Positions 5,731-11,721 of a stretch of 11,760 bases of DNA are shown piece by piece. Position numbers and translations under genes: made by a program. The first letter of the stretch is position 1; each line of letters begins with the position of its first letter. Origin of the DNA: SVKR01 sp963605115. GTDB lineage: Bacteria > Bacillota > Clostridia > Oscillospirales > Oscillospiraceae. Location: positions 1 to 11,760 of the forward strand of contig CAVCTM010000066.1 of the NCBI GenBank assembly GCA_963605115.1, written 5' to 3'. The notes beneath the pieces are model-generated. The model made no database searches. It saw only the letters and a program-made list of their open reading frames with translations, and had not been told where the DNA came from.

Positions 5731-7098
5731 TCAGATCTGGATGCCGCCGATGACGATGGCGATAATCAGCATCACAATGGTGACGACAAAGGCCCAGGGG
5801 ATGGTCTTTTTCTGGTGCTCGCCGAGGTCCACGCCGGCGAGGCCGAGCAGCAGGAACGTGGACGGGGTCAGCGGGGACACGGGGAAGCCGGTGGTCATCT
5901 GGCCGAGGATGGCGGCGCGGCCGACGTCCGCCGCGGCAACGCCGAAGGTGGAGGCCGTCTCGCCCAGGACGGGCAGCACGCCGAAGTAGAAGGAGTCGGG
6001 GTCAAAGAGCAGGGACGCGGGCATACCGATCACGCCGACGATGGCCGGGAAGAACTTGCCCATGGAGTGGGGGATGAGGTTCGTGAGTGCGGTGGCCATT
6101 TCGGTGATCATGCCGGTGGACTTCATAATGCCGGTGAAGCAGCCGGCGGCGAAGAGCACGGAGCACATCATCAGTGCGCTCTTGGCGTGGGCGTCCACGC
6201 GGGCCTTGGTGTCGGCCACCTTGGGGTAGTTGATCATCGTGGCGAGCACGTAGAAGAACATAAACACCACGGCGGGGGCGAAGCCGGAGAAGAGCAGGGA
6301 CACGATGGCGGCGACGATGAGGACGATGTTGACCCAGAAGAGCTTGGGGCGAAGCAGAGCTTTCTGCTCCTCGCTGAGCTCGGCCTCCACGTAAGTGTTC
6401 GCGACCTCCTGCACCGCGCCGATGCGTTTTCTCTCGCGGGCGCCAAGGAAGGCGGCGATGGCGACCACGCAGACGAGGCCGACGATGACGGCGGGCAGCA
6501 CGGGCATAAAGAGCTCATTGACGTCCATGGAGAACGCGGTGGCCGCGCGGAGCGTCGGGCCGCCCCAGGGCAGAATGTTCATCGTGCCGGCGGCGAGGGC
6601 CACGGTGGTGGCCAGCGTGGTGCGGCGCATCTTCATCGCGTCATAGAGCGGGACGAGCGGCGGAATGCAGATGAGGAAGGTCACGGCGCCGGAGCCGTCC
6701 AGATGGACGATCATAGCGAGGATGGCGGTGCCGATGGTGATTTTGATGGGGTTGGAGCCCATCATGCGGGTAATGCCGCGGATGATGGGGCGGAAGGTTC
6801 CGGCGTCCGTCAGGATGCCGAAAAACAGAATGGAGAAGATGAACATGACGCCGGTGGCGGCGACGGAGCCGATGCCCTTCGAGCCGGTGATGTAGCCGCC
6901 GAGGGCCTTGAAGTTGGCCCAGAAGTTCACGGCGCCGGGGGCGCCCTCCGGGTCCGTTACGATGAAGAAGCAGGAGATAATGCCGGTGATGATGGGGATG
7001 ATGATGAGTGCGACGGTGGGGGAGAGCTTTTTCGTCATGATCAGAACGATCATCGCGATGACGGTGACAAAGCCGAGAATGGCCAGTGCGGTGGTCAT
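5731..7098 (-). CDS. CitMHS-family citrate/carboxylate:cation symporter
   Basis: 455 residues, the usual CitMHS length, with about 11-12 hydrophobic segments. The N-terminus TTALAILGFVTVIAMIVLIM is followed by KKLSPTVALIIIPII, and the inner region holds FFGILTDAGTFRPIIRGI and AILAMIVHLDGSGAVTFLI (near residues 140-150), a conserved block of CitMHS carriers. The C-terminal half has LLFDPDSFYFGVLPVL and a PVSPLTPSTFLLLGLAGVDLGEHQK block, also typical. Characterised members in Bacillus carry citrate as a metal complex with protons; the substrate here may be another di- or tricarboxylate. The start was placed at the ATG with a strong AAGGAGG site (spacing about 8); the 29 upstream codons run through that site. 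It is preceded by a 214-base gap with tandem dyads and followed by the AtuA pair, suggesting uptake of the acid those proteins process. Confidence 0.9.
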   Translation of the reverse strand: MTTALAILGFVTVIAMIVLIMTKKLSPTVALIIIPIITGIISCFFIVTDPEGAPGAVNFWANFKALGGYITGSKGIGSVAATGVMFIFSILFFGILTDAGTFRPIIRGITRMMGSNPIKITIGTAILAMIVHLDGSGAVTFLICIPPLVPLYDAMKMRRTTLATTVALAAGTMNILPWGGPTLRAATAFSMDVNELFMPVLPAVIVGLVCVVAIAAFLGARERKRIGAVQEVANTYVEAELSEEQKALLRPKLFWVNIVLIVAAIVSLLFSGFAPAVVFMFFYVLATMINYPKVADTKARVDAHAKSALMMCSVLFAAGCFTGIMKSTGMITEMATALTNLIPHSMGKFFPAIVGVIGMPASLLFDPDSFYFGVLPVLGETASTFGVAAADVGRAAILGQMTTGFPVSPLTPSTFLLLGLAGVDLGEHQKKTIPWAFVVTIVMLIIAIVIGGIQI

Positions 7099-7312
7099 AA
7101 AGGTTTCCTCCTTATCTCTTTCTTTTTTCGGACCGCTCCCCGCAGCCCTTGCACTCAGCTTACGCGCCGCGACTTTCCTTTTCAAGAGGTCCCGCTTGTG
7201 GATATCTGGAAACGGAAGCGCCGCAGAGCGCTGCGAATTTGTGCAATTCGCGCAATTCTGCGGCGTTTTATGACTTCCAAGATTCTGGAAGTCATTTCCA
7301 ATTCTCTGGAAG
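7099..7312 (-). promoter_or_regulatory. Regulatory gap upstream of the transporter operon
   Basis: 214 bases between the regulator and transporter genes, too large for simple co-transcription and rich in dyads. Besides the tandem sites at 7271-7315 it holds CGCAG-N4-CTGCG (about 7222-7235), GCGAATT-N5-AATTCGC (reading across 7233-7251), and GCAATTC repeated directly at 7243 and 7252. The only sigma-70-like match on the minus strand is TTGAAA-N17-TAAGCT (about 7157-7185), with a poor -10. I found no convincing GG-N10-GC sigma-54 element. No terminator follows the regulator gene. Confidence 0.5.
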
Positions 7313-7315
7313 TCA
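7271..7315. promoter_or_regulatory. Tandem dyads, candidate upstream activator site
   Basis: Site 1 is TGACTTCCA-N6-TGGAAGTCA (7271-7294), a perfect 9-base dyad. Site 2 is TTCCA-N6-TGGAAGTCA (7296-7315), half degenerate. Their centres are 21 bp apart, two helical turns, so both face the same side of the helix. They lie about 175-215 bp upstream of the transporter start and overlap the regulator's stop codon. The position and tandem arrangement are what is expected of an enhancer for a Fis-HTH regulator. Confidence 0.6.
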
Positions 7316-8668
7316 GGCTTTTTCTCCGTCCTTCAGCTTGCTGTAAAGGCTCGCGAGGGAGATGCCGAGCTCCTCCGCAGCGGCGCGCTTTCCGGCGAGA
7401 TCGCTGCCGTGGAACTCCAGCGCGCGGCGGATCTCCGCGCGCTCGAAGCGGCGGACGCGGTCATAGAGCGAGGTGGTGTCCCGCTCGGCGGGACCGATGT
7501 TTTCCGGCAGGTCGCCGCGCTCGATGACGCCCGTGCGGGAAAGATAGGCGGAAAACTCCAGCACGTTGCGCAGCTCGCGGATGTTGCCGGGCCAGTCGTG
7601 GCGCTGGAGCTGGGCGAGCGCGTCCTCGCTGATGGTGACGCTCCGCTTCATGCTCGCAGAGATCTCCATCAGCATCTGGCGCGCGAGCAGCGGGATGTCC
7701 TCCGCCCGCTCCCGCAGCGGCGGGATGCGGACGTGGAAGGTGCTGAGCCGGTAATAAAGGTCTGGGCGGAAGCGCCCGTCGCGGATGGCGTGCTCCAGAT
7801 CGGCGTTGCTCGCCGCGAGGATGCGGACATTGACCGGGATCTCCTCCACCCCGCCGACGGGACGGATGGTGCGCTCCTGAAGCGTGCGCAGCAGCTTCGA
7901 CTGGGTCTCCAGCTTCATCTCGGAGATCTCGTCGAGCAGCAGCGTGCCGCCCTCCGCCGCCTCGAACATGCCGAGCTTTCCGCCCGCCTTCGCGCCGGGG
8001 AACGCGCCGTCCACATAGCCGAACAGCTCGGAATCGAGCGTGTCGGGGTTGAAGGTGGCGCAGTTGAGCGCGAGGAACACGCCGCCGGCGCGGGGGCTTG
8101 CGTTATGGATGGCCTGCGCGTAGACCTCCTTGCCCGCGCCGCTCTCCGACGTGAGCAGCACCGGCGCGTCGCTGCCGGCGATGCGCCGGGCAAAGTCCTT
8201 GCACGCCTTTGACTTCTCGCTGCGCGCCGTGATATAGTCAAATGTGTAGCGCGAGCTCATCGCCTTCGTCACGCGGCGGAGCAGCTGGCGGCTGCGGCGC
8301 TCGGCGCTCTCGATCTTCTCGCGGAAGGCGCTCGCCTCCGCCATGAAGGTCACGACGGAGAGCCCGCCGAGGATCCTGCCGTCCGCGGCGCGGATGGGGT
8401 ACATATTCACCCAGTAAATGTCCGCGATCTCCTTGCGCGGCGCCTGAAGCACCGCCTCGCCGCTCGCGACGACGTCCGGCAGCTGGGCGCCCGGCCGCAG
8501 CTCGCGCAGCCGTCTGCCGACGATCTCGCCGGGCTCGCGCCCCATTTCCAGACGCAGAAAGCGCCGGTAAGCGGCGTTGCCGAACACGATCACGCCCTCC
8601 GTGTCGATGATGAGGATCCCCTCGTTCATCGCGTTGAACACCGCGACGGCGTCCGCGGAAAACTCCAT
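7313..8668 (-). CDS. PAS-AAA+-Fis regulator, sigma-54-activator type with GAFPGA
   Basis: 451 residues. A PAS sensor lies at about 1-115 (AMNEGILIIDTEGVIVFGNAAYRRFL), then a charged linker helix (113-135), the AAA+ domain (about 142-375) and a Fis-type helix-turn-helix at the end (about 423-448). Walker B GGTLLLDE (240-247), the SN segment AASNAD, arginine fingers in FRPDLYYRL (300-308) and PPLRER are intact. Two key sites deviate: the sigma-54 contact loop is GAFPGA (221-226) instead of GAFTGA, and Walker A is SESGAGKE (174-181) with Ser for the first Gly. It may therefore act without sigma-54, or be impaired. The start at MEFSADA fits an AGAAAGGG site. A PAS domain without membrane helices implies cytosolic sensing. 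Its neighbours imply control of the CitMHS-AtuA operon. Confidence 0.92.
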   Translation of the reverse strand: MEFSADAVAVFNAMNEGILIIDTEGVIVFGNAAYRRFLRLEMGREPGEIVGRRLRELRPGAQLPDVVASGEAVLQAPRKEIADIYWVNMYPIRAADGRILGGLSVVTFMAEASAFREKIESAERRSRQLLRRVTKAMSSRYTFDYITARSEKSKACKDFARRIAGSDAPVLLTSESGAGKEVYAQAIHNASPRAGGVFLALNCATFNPDTLDSELFGYVDGAFPGAKAGGKLGMFEAAEGGTLLLDEISEMKLETQSKLLRTLQERTIRPVGGVEEIPVNVRILAASNADLEHAIRDGRFRPDLYYRLSTFHVRIPPLRERAEDIPLLARQMLMEISASMKRSVTISEDALAQLQRHDWPGNIRELRNVLEFSAYLSRTGVIERGDLPENIGPAERDTTSLYDRVRRFERAEIRRALEFHGSDLAGKRAAAEELGISLASLYSKLKDGEKA

Positions 8669-8758
8669 TTTGCCCACACCCTTTCTCGTTTCACAGTCAG
8701 AGTATAGCGCGCCTTCCACAAAAAAGCAACGTTTTTTAACGCATGCTGTGGGCAAAAT
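8667..8758. repeat. Perfect 12-bp inverted repeat around the regulator promoter
   Basis: ATTTTGCCCACA (8667-8678) and TGTGGGCAAAAT (8747-8758) are exact reverse complements, 68 bases apart. They flank the promoter at 8701-8729; the inner arm overlaps the regulator's start codon and ribosome-site spacer. This would suit an autoregulatory operator pair closing a DNA loop. Confidence 0.55.
8701..8729 (-). promoter_or_regulatory. Sigma-70/A promoter for the PAS-AAA+ regulator
   Basis: Minus strand TTGCTT (8724-8729), a 17-base spacer and TATACT (8701-8706). Transcription would start near 8694, about 25 bases before the ATG. Confidence 0.72.
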
Positions 8759-8764
8759 CGCAAA

Positions 8765-8789
8765 AACCGGTCCCGAGACGGGACCGGTT
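8765..8789. terminator. Terminator after the MarR gene
   Basis: AACCGGTCCCG (8765-8775) pairs with CGGGACCGGTT (8779-8789). On the minus strand it follows the MarR stop by about 10 bases and leads into TTTTTG; the plus strand also has T6 a little further on (8795-8800). The ACCGGTCCC arm is shared with the hairpin at 3905-3938. Confidence 0.82.
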
Positions 8790-8798
8790 CCGGCTTTT

Positions 8799-9251
8799 TT
8801 ATTCCGCGATGCAGTCGAGGCCGCTCAGCGCGTTGGCGCGGCGGCGGGTGGCGTCGGAGATCTTTTTTGCGAGCGCCTCCAGCTCCGCCGGGTCCATGCC
8901 GACGTCGCGCGCGATCTGCTCGTTCCAGTCGCTGACGATCTGCCGGATCTCCTCAAAAATGCCGCAGCCCTTGTCCGTCGGGAACAGGTGGGAGGTCTTG
9001 CGGTCGCCCTCGTAATAGCGGCGGGAGATATAGCCGAGGCTCTCCAGCTTCGCGACGGAGCGCGCCACGATCGCCTTGTCAAACAGCGTGATGCGGCAGA
9101 CGTCCGCCTGACTCGCGCCCGGATTGCGCGCGATGGCGACGAAGAAGATGAACAGGTTTTTTCCAAGTCCGTAGGGCTCCATCTGGCGGGAGAGGTAGCC
9201 CCGCGCCGCCCGGTCGCTGTCGCCCAGATATTTGTTGGTGATATAAAACAC
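8799..9251 (-). CDS. MarR-family transcriptional regulator
   Basis: 150 residues, usual for MarR. The winged helix-turn-helix spans about 43-92: GASQADVCRITLFDKAIVARSVAKLESLGYISRRYYEGDRKTSHLFPTDKG, with the recognition helix around 56-71 and the wing tip D83-R84 in its usual place. Flanking helices at both ends would form the dimer interface. The start is GTG at 9251, with GGAGG seven bases upstream; no in-frame ATG with a good site precedes it. It is divergent from the MatC-like transporter and PhlG-like hydrolase genes, sharing a 241-base control region, so it most likely represses them and is relieved by an aromatic ligand. This is an inference from family habit and position. Confidence 0.92.
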   Translation of the reverse strand: MFYITNKYLGDSDRAARGYLSRQMEPYGLGKNLFIFFVAIARNPGASQADVCRITLFDKAIVARSVAKLESLGYISRRYYEGDRKTSHLFPTDKGCGIFEEIRQIVSDWNEQIARDVGMDPAELEALAKKISDATRRRANALSGLDCIAE

Positions 9252-9284
9252 GCCGCGCCTCCGCTTTCGTCATTCTCACTCCCT

Positions 9285-9313
9285 ATTATATCGCCGCCGC
9301 AGCGAAAACGCAA
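9285..9313 (-). promoter_or_regulatory. Promoter for the MarR gene
   Basis: Minus strand TTGCGT (9308-9313), a 17-base spacer and a perfect TATAAT (9285-9290), about 35 bases ahead of the GTG start. Confidence 0.8.
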
Positions 9314-9332
9314 GGGCGCGTTTTTTCTCCCT

Positions 9333-9366
9333 TTTCCACAAAGCGCGGGTACGGGGCTTGTGGAAA
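9333..9366. promoter_or_regulatory. Inverted repeat between the divergent promoters
   Basis: TTTCCACAA (9333-9341) and TTGTGGAAA (9358-9366) are perfect 9-base arms with a 16-base spacer, located between the MarR and transporter promoters. TTCCACAA also occurs in the promoter spacer of the PAS-AAA+ regulator (8714-8721). It may be a regulator site; the short T-run neighbours make a terminator unlikely. Confidence 0.4.
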
Positions 9367-9388
9367 GCTCCAAACATGCAAAAAGGGC

Positions 9389-9417
9389 TTGCAATTCCGG
9401 GCAAGGGAAAATATAAT
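9389..9417 (+). promoter_or_regulatory. Promoter for the transporter-hydrolase operon
   Basis: TTGCAA (9389-9394), a 17-base spacer and TATAAT (9412-9417). Transcription should begin near 9424, at the edge of the palindrome at 9425. Confidence 0.82.
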
Positions 9418-9424
9418 TGCGATA

Positions 9425-9451
9425 GCAACGTTGCAAAAACAACAATTTTGC
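9425..9451. promoter_or_regulatory. Candidate MarR operator at the transcription start
   Basis: Perfect palindrome GCAACGTTGC (9425-9434), overlapped by a second dyad GCAAAA-N7-TTTTGC (9433-9451). Both lie at about +1 to +28 of the predicted transcript, where a bound dimer would block the polymerase. GCAACGTT recurs beside the -35 box of the PAS-AAA+ regulator (8726-8733). Confidence 0.6.
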
Positions 9452-9492
9452 TGCCGGGTCGACGGGTCCGGCGCAAAAAGGAGAGAAAAAGT

Positions 9493-10785
9493 ATGCAAAC
9501 GGGTATGCTCATCGTCTGCTTCGCCGCCCTCGTCGTGGCGGTCGCCGTCAGCATCAGGTTCAGCGTCAACGTCGGCATCGTGTCTTACGCGCTGGCGTTT
9601 CTGGTCGGCGGCTTCGGCCTCGGACTCCCCGCAAACACCATCGTCGGTTATTTCCCCGTGTCCCTGTTCTTCCAGCTCATGGTCATCACGCTGTTTTACG
9701 GCTTCGCCGTCAGCAACGGGACGATGCAGAAGATCGCGGACAACGCGGTCTATCTCTGCCGCAATCGCTCCGCGCTCGTGCCGTGGGTGATCTTCCTCGT
9801 GGCGTTCGTGCTCTGCGCCATCGGCTGCCCGCCTCCGGGCATCGGCGCGGCGCTCGTCGCGCTGAGCGTCGCCGTGCAGAAGCGCACGGGGATGAAGTAT
9901 TATATGGCGATCTCCTTCAACACCTTCGGCGCGATGGCGGGCGGCTTTATGCCCCTCGGTCTGTTCAGCACCATCACGAAGGGTCTCATCATCAACGTCG
10001 GCGGCGCGGAGCCCGCGGCGGCTGCGGCGATGATGAGCAAGATCTCGCTGTTTATGGTCCTCTTCGAGCTGGCGTGCGCCATCGCGATCTATCTCTGGGG
10101 TCGCGGCTACCGCTCCGTGAAGATGGACTTTGAAAAGCCCGAGCCCTTCACGAAAAAGCAGCGCCAGACGCTCGTCATCATCGCCGCCGTGCTCGTGCTG
10201 CTGGTCGTTCCCGCGGCGCTCAAGCCCGTCGTTCCCTTCTTCAAGACCTTCACGAGCTATGTCGGCATCATCTCCCTGTCCTGCATCGGCGCGCTGCTCT
10301 GCTCCGCGCTGAAGCTCGCCGACGAGCGCGAGGTCATCCGCAAGAACATCCCGTGGTCCCTGCTCTTTATGATCGCGGGCGCCGTTTCCCTCATCAACGT
10401 CATGAATCAGGCGGGACTCACCGAGTTCATCTCCGGCATGTTCACCGAGGGCATGGGCACCGTCGTCGAGGCGCTGCTGTTCTGCCTGCTCGCCGGCTGC
10501 CTGAGCTTTTTCGTGGACAGCACGGGCGTTGTGCTCCCGCTGTTCATCCCCGTCGCCTTCCGCGTCGGCGGCGGCAGCCCGATCACCGCGCTCTACATCG
10601 CCGCGCTCTGCGCCGGCGCTTACGCGGCGGGCAACTGCCCGCTTTCCACCGGCGGCTCGCTCATGATGAGTCAGGTGGAGGACAGCCAGCGACAGAAGGT
10701 GTTCTATCAGGTCTGGATCGGCGCGTTCGCAACGCTCGGCATCGCCCTGATCCTGACGCTCGTGGGCGCGGTCCTGCCCTGGTGA
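9493..10785 (+). CDS. MatC/SLC13-like anion (dicarboxylate-type) transporter
   Basis: 430 residues with about 11-12 membrane segments. The N-terminal third resembles the MatC (malonate/dicarboxylate carrier) N-terminal domain: SIRFSVNVGIVSYALAFLVGGFGLGL, GYFPVSLFFQLMVITLFYGFAVSNGTM (about 52-78), then GCPPPGIGAALVAL (111-124). The second half carries a matching motif AAGNCPLSTGGSL (378-390), so the protein has the two pseudo-symmetric re-entrant loops typical of the ion transporter superfamily. The start at MQTGML has an AAAGGAG site; a longer frame from 9358 runs through the promoter and is rejected. The hydrolase gene follows 15 bases later, so this carrier probably imports the hydrolase's substrate or exports an acid product. 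The substrate cannot be read from sequence. Confidence 0.86.
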   Translation: MQTGMLIVCFAALVVAVAVSIRFSVNVGIVSYALAFLVGGFGLGLPANTIVGYFPVSLFFQLMVITLFYGFAVSNGTMQKIADNAVYLCRNRSALVPWVIFLVAFVLCAIGCPPPGIGAALVALSVAVQKRTGMKYYMAISFNTFGAMAGGFMPLGLFSTITKGLIINVGGAEPAAAAAMMSKISLFMVLFELACAIAIYLWGRGYRSVKMDFEKPEPFTKKQRQTLVIIAAVLVLLVVPAALKPVVPFFKTFTSYVGIISLSCIGALLCSALKLADEREVIRKNIPWSLLFMIAGAVSLINVMNQAGLTEFISGMFTEGMGTVVEALLFCLLAGCLSFFVDSTGVVLPLFIPVAFRVGGGSPITALYIAALCAGAYAAGNCPLSTGGSLMMSQVEDSQRQKVFYQVWIGAFATLGIALILTLVGAVLPW

Positions 10786-10800
10786 GCATAGGAGGAAGCT

Positions 10801-11679
10801 ATGGAGAAAAAACGCACGACCCTTGGGCTCGACCTTGAGCGGATGAAGGGCTTCGATTACGACAACTACGACCCCGCGCGGCTGCCCAAGCTGCCGCCGG
10901 AGGAGGGCCGGCTCTGGTATTCCGGGTTCTATTACCGCGGCCGCGGCGAGGTCGCGCCGGAGCTCCGCGCCGCCGTCGCCCCCGGACGCACGATGGACCC
11001 GGCGAAGGCGCTGCTGCCGGGCAATTTGGACGCGCTGATGGCTCCCGGTCACGTCGAGGGAGACCTCGGCTACTGCCTGCTCCCCGGCGGCGCGGGCTAC
11101 GGCTCCATCTACTGCGCGCTGCCGGAGGTCACGCTGGACATGTATAAGTGGTACAAGCGGCTGCGCATGGTGGACAAGCTGTCCTACAAGATCTGGTATC
11201 CGGGCTCCCACCTTTCGGAGATCAACGGCGTCACGATCGAGGACGTCGGCTTCGGACCGGAGACCTTCCATGTCGAGCCCGGTCTGGACTGGAAAGCCCT
11301 CGGCTTTACCTGCAATCCCCGCGAGCGCGACCCGCAGTTTGCCGGGCTCATCGGCGGCAACAGCTGGATCGAGAACATCGACCCCGCCGTCGAGCGGCGC
11401 GCCATGCTGCTGTTCCACTATATCCGCACCCTCCCGACCGGCGGCATCGAGTTCCGCACCCACCTTTACACCGGGCTTTTCGCCCGGAACGGCGGCTGGG
11501 AAACCGTGCAGGACCTCGACCCCGCCGTCTGCCTCGAAGCCACGCGCCGCATGGCAGCCCACTGCGTCTATGAGCGCGCCAACATCAACAATTTCCTTCC
11601 TGAGCTCTACGAAAAGATGAAGGACCAGCCCCTCGCCAAGCCGGAGTTTGTAGACGAAGGACTCGCACTGAAGGAGTGA
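10801..11679 (+). CDS. PhlG/phloretin-hydrolase family C-C hydrolase
   Basis: 292 residues, close to the length of 2,4-diacetylphloroglucinol hydrolase PhlG and the phloretin hydrolase Phy of Eubacterium ramulus. These zinc enzymes split a C-C bond between an acyl group and a phloroglucinol ring. Supportive features: DKLSYKIWYPGSHLSEINGV (about 125-144), PETFHVEPG (153-161), GGIEFRTHLYTG (214-225), and a late His-x-x-x-Glu (H254, E258 in AAHCVYER). The last fits the His270/Glu274 metal pair I recall for PhlG. Another ligand may be H137, with E154 or E159, but their spacing differs from PhlG, so the assignment is open. AGGAGGA lies five bases before the ATG. With a transporter ahead and a MarR gene divergent, it looks catabolic. 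Substrate options include phloretin, acylphloroglucinols or an unrelated acyl-aromatic. Confidence 0.8.
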   Translation: MEKKRTTLGLDLERMKGFDYDNYDPARLPKLPPEEGRLWYSGFYYRGRGEVAPELRAAVAPGRTMDPAKALLPGNLDALMAPGHVEGDLGYCLLPGGAGYGSIYCALPEVTLDMYKWYKRLRMVDKLSYKIWYPGSHLSEINGVTIEDVGFGPETFHVEPGLDWKALGFTCNPRERDPQFAGLIGGNSWIENIDPAVERRAMLLFHYIRTLPTGGIEFRTHLYTGLFARNGGWETVQDLDPAVCLEATRRMAAHCVYERANINNFLPELYEKMKDQPLAKPEFVDEGLALKE

Positions 11680-11688
11680 GATAAGCAA

Positions 11689-11721
11689 AAGAGAGACCGC
11701 CGAAAGGCGGTCTCTCTTTTT
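11689..11721. terminator. Bidirectional terminator after the hydrolase gene
   Basis: AAGAGAGACCGCC (11689-11701) pairs with GGCGGTCTCTCTT (11706-11718) around a GAAA tetraloop, followed by a T-run and preceded by an A-run on the opposite reading. It ends the transporter-hydrolase operon and probably the convergent gene at the edge. Confidence 0.9.

Noticed and set aside
7271..7294. Dyad read as a terminator of the regulator gene
   Set aside because: No T-run follows on either strand beyond TTT, and a second copy in register argues for protein-binding sites.
7099..7312. Sigma-54 (-24/-12) promoter ahead of the transporter
   Set aside because: The only GG-N10-GC match (AAGGGCTGCGGGGAGCGG on the minus strand) lacks the TTGC part and lies in a G-rich run, so I do not call it.
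5701..7527. 608-codon plus-strand frame opposite the CitMHS gene
   Set aside because: It is a shadow of a membrane-protein gene: low-complexity His, Gly, Asp and Glu content, with no start signal.
9358..9492. 45-residue N-terminal extension of the transporter
   Set aside because: It runs through the promoter and predicted transcription start; ATG 9493 has a clean AAAGGAG site and fits the family start.
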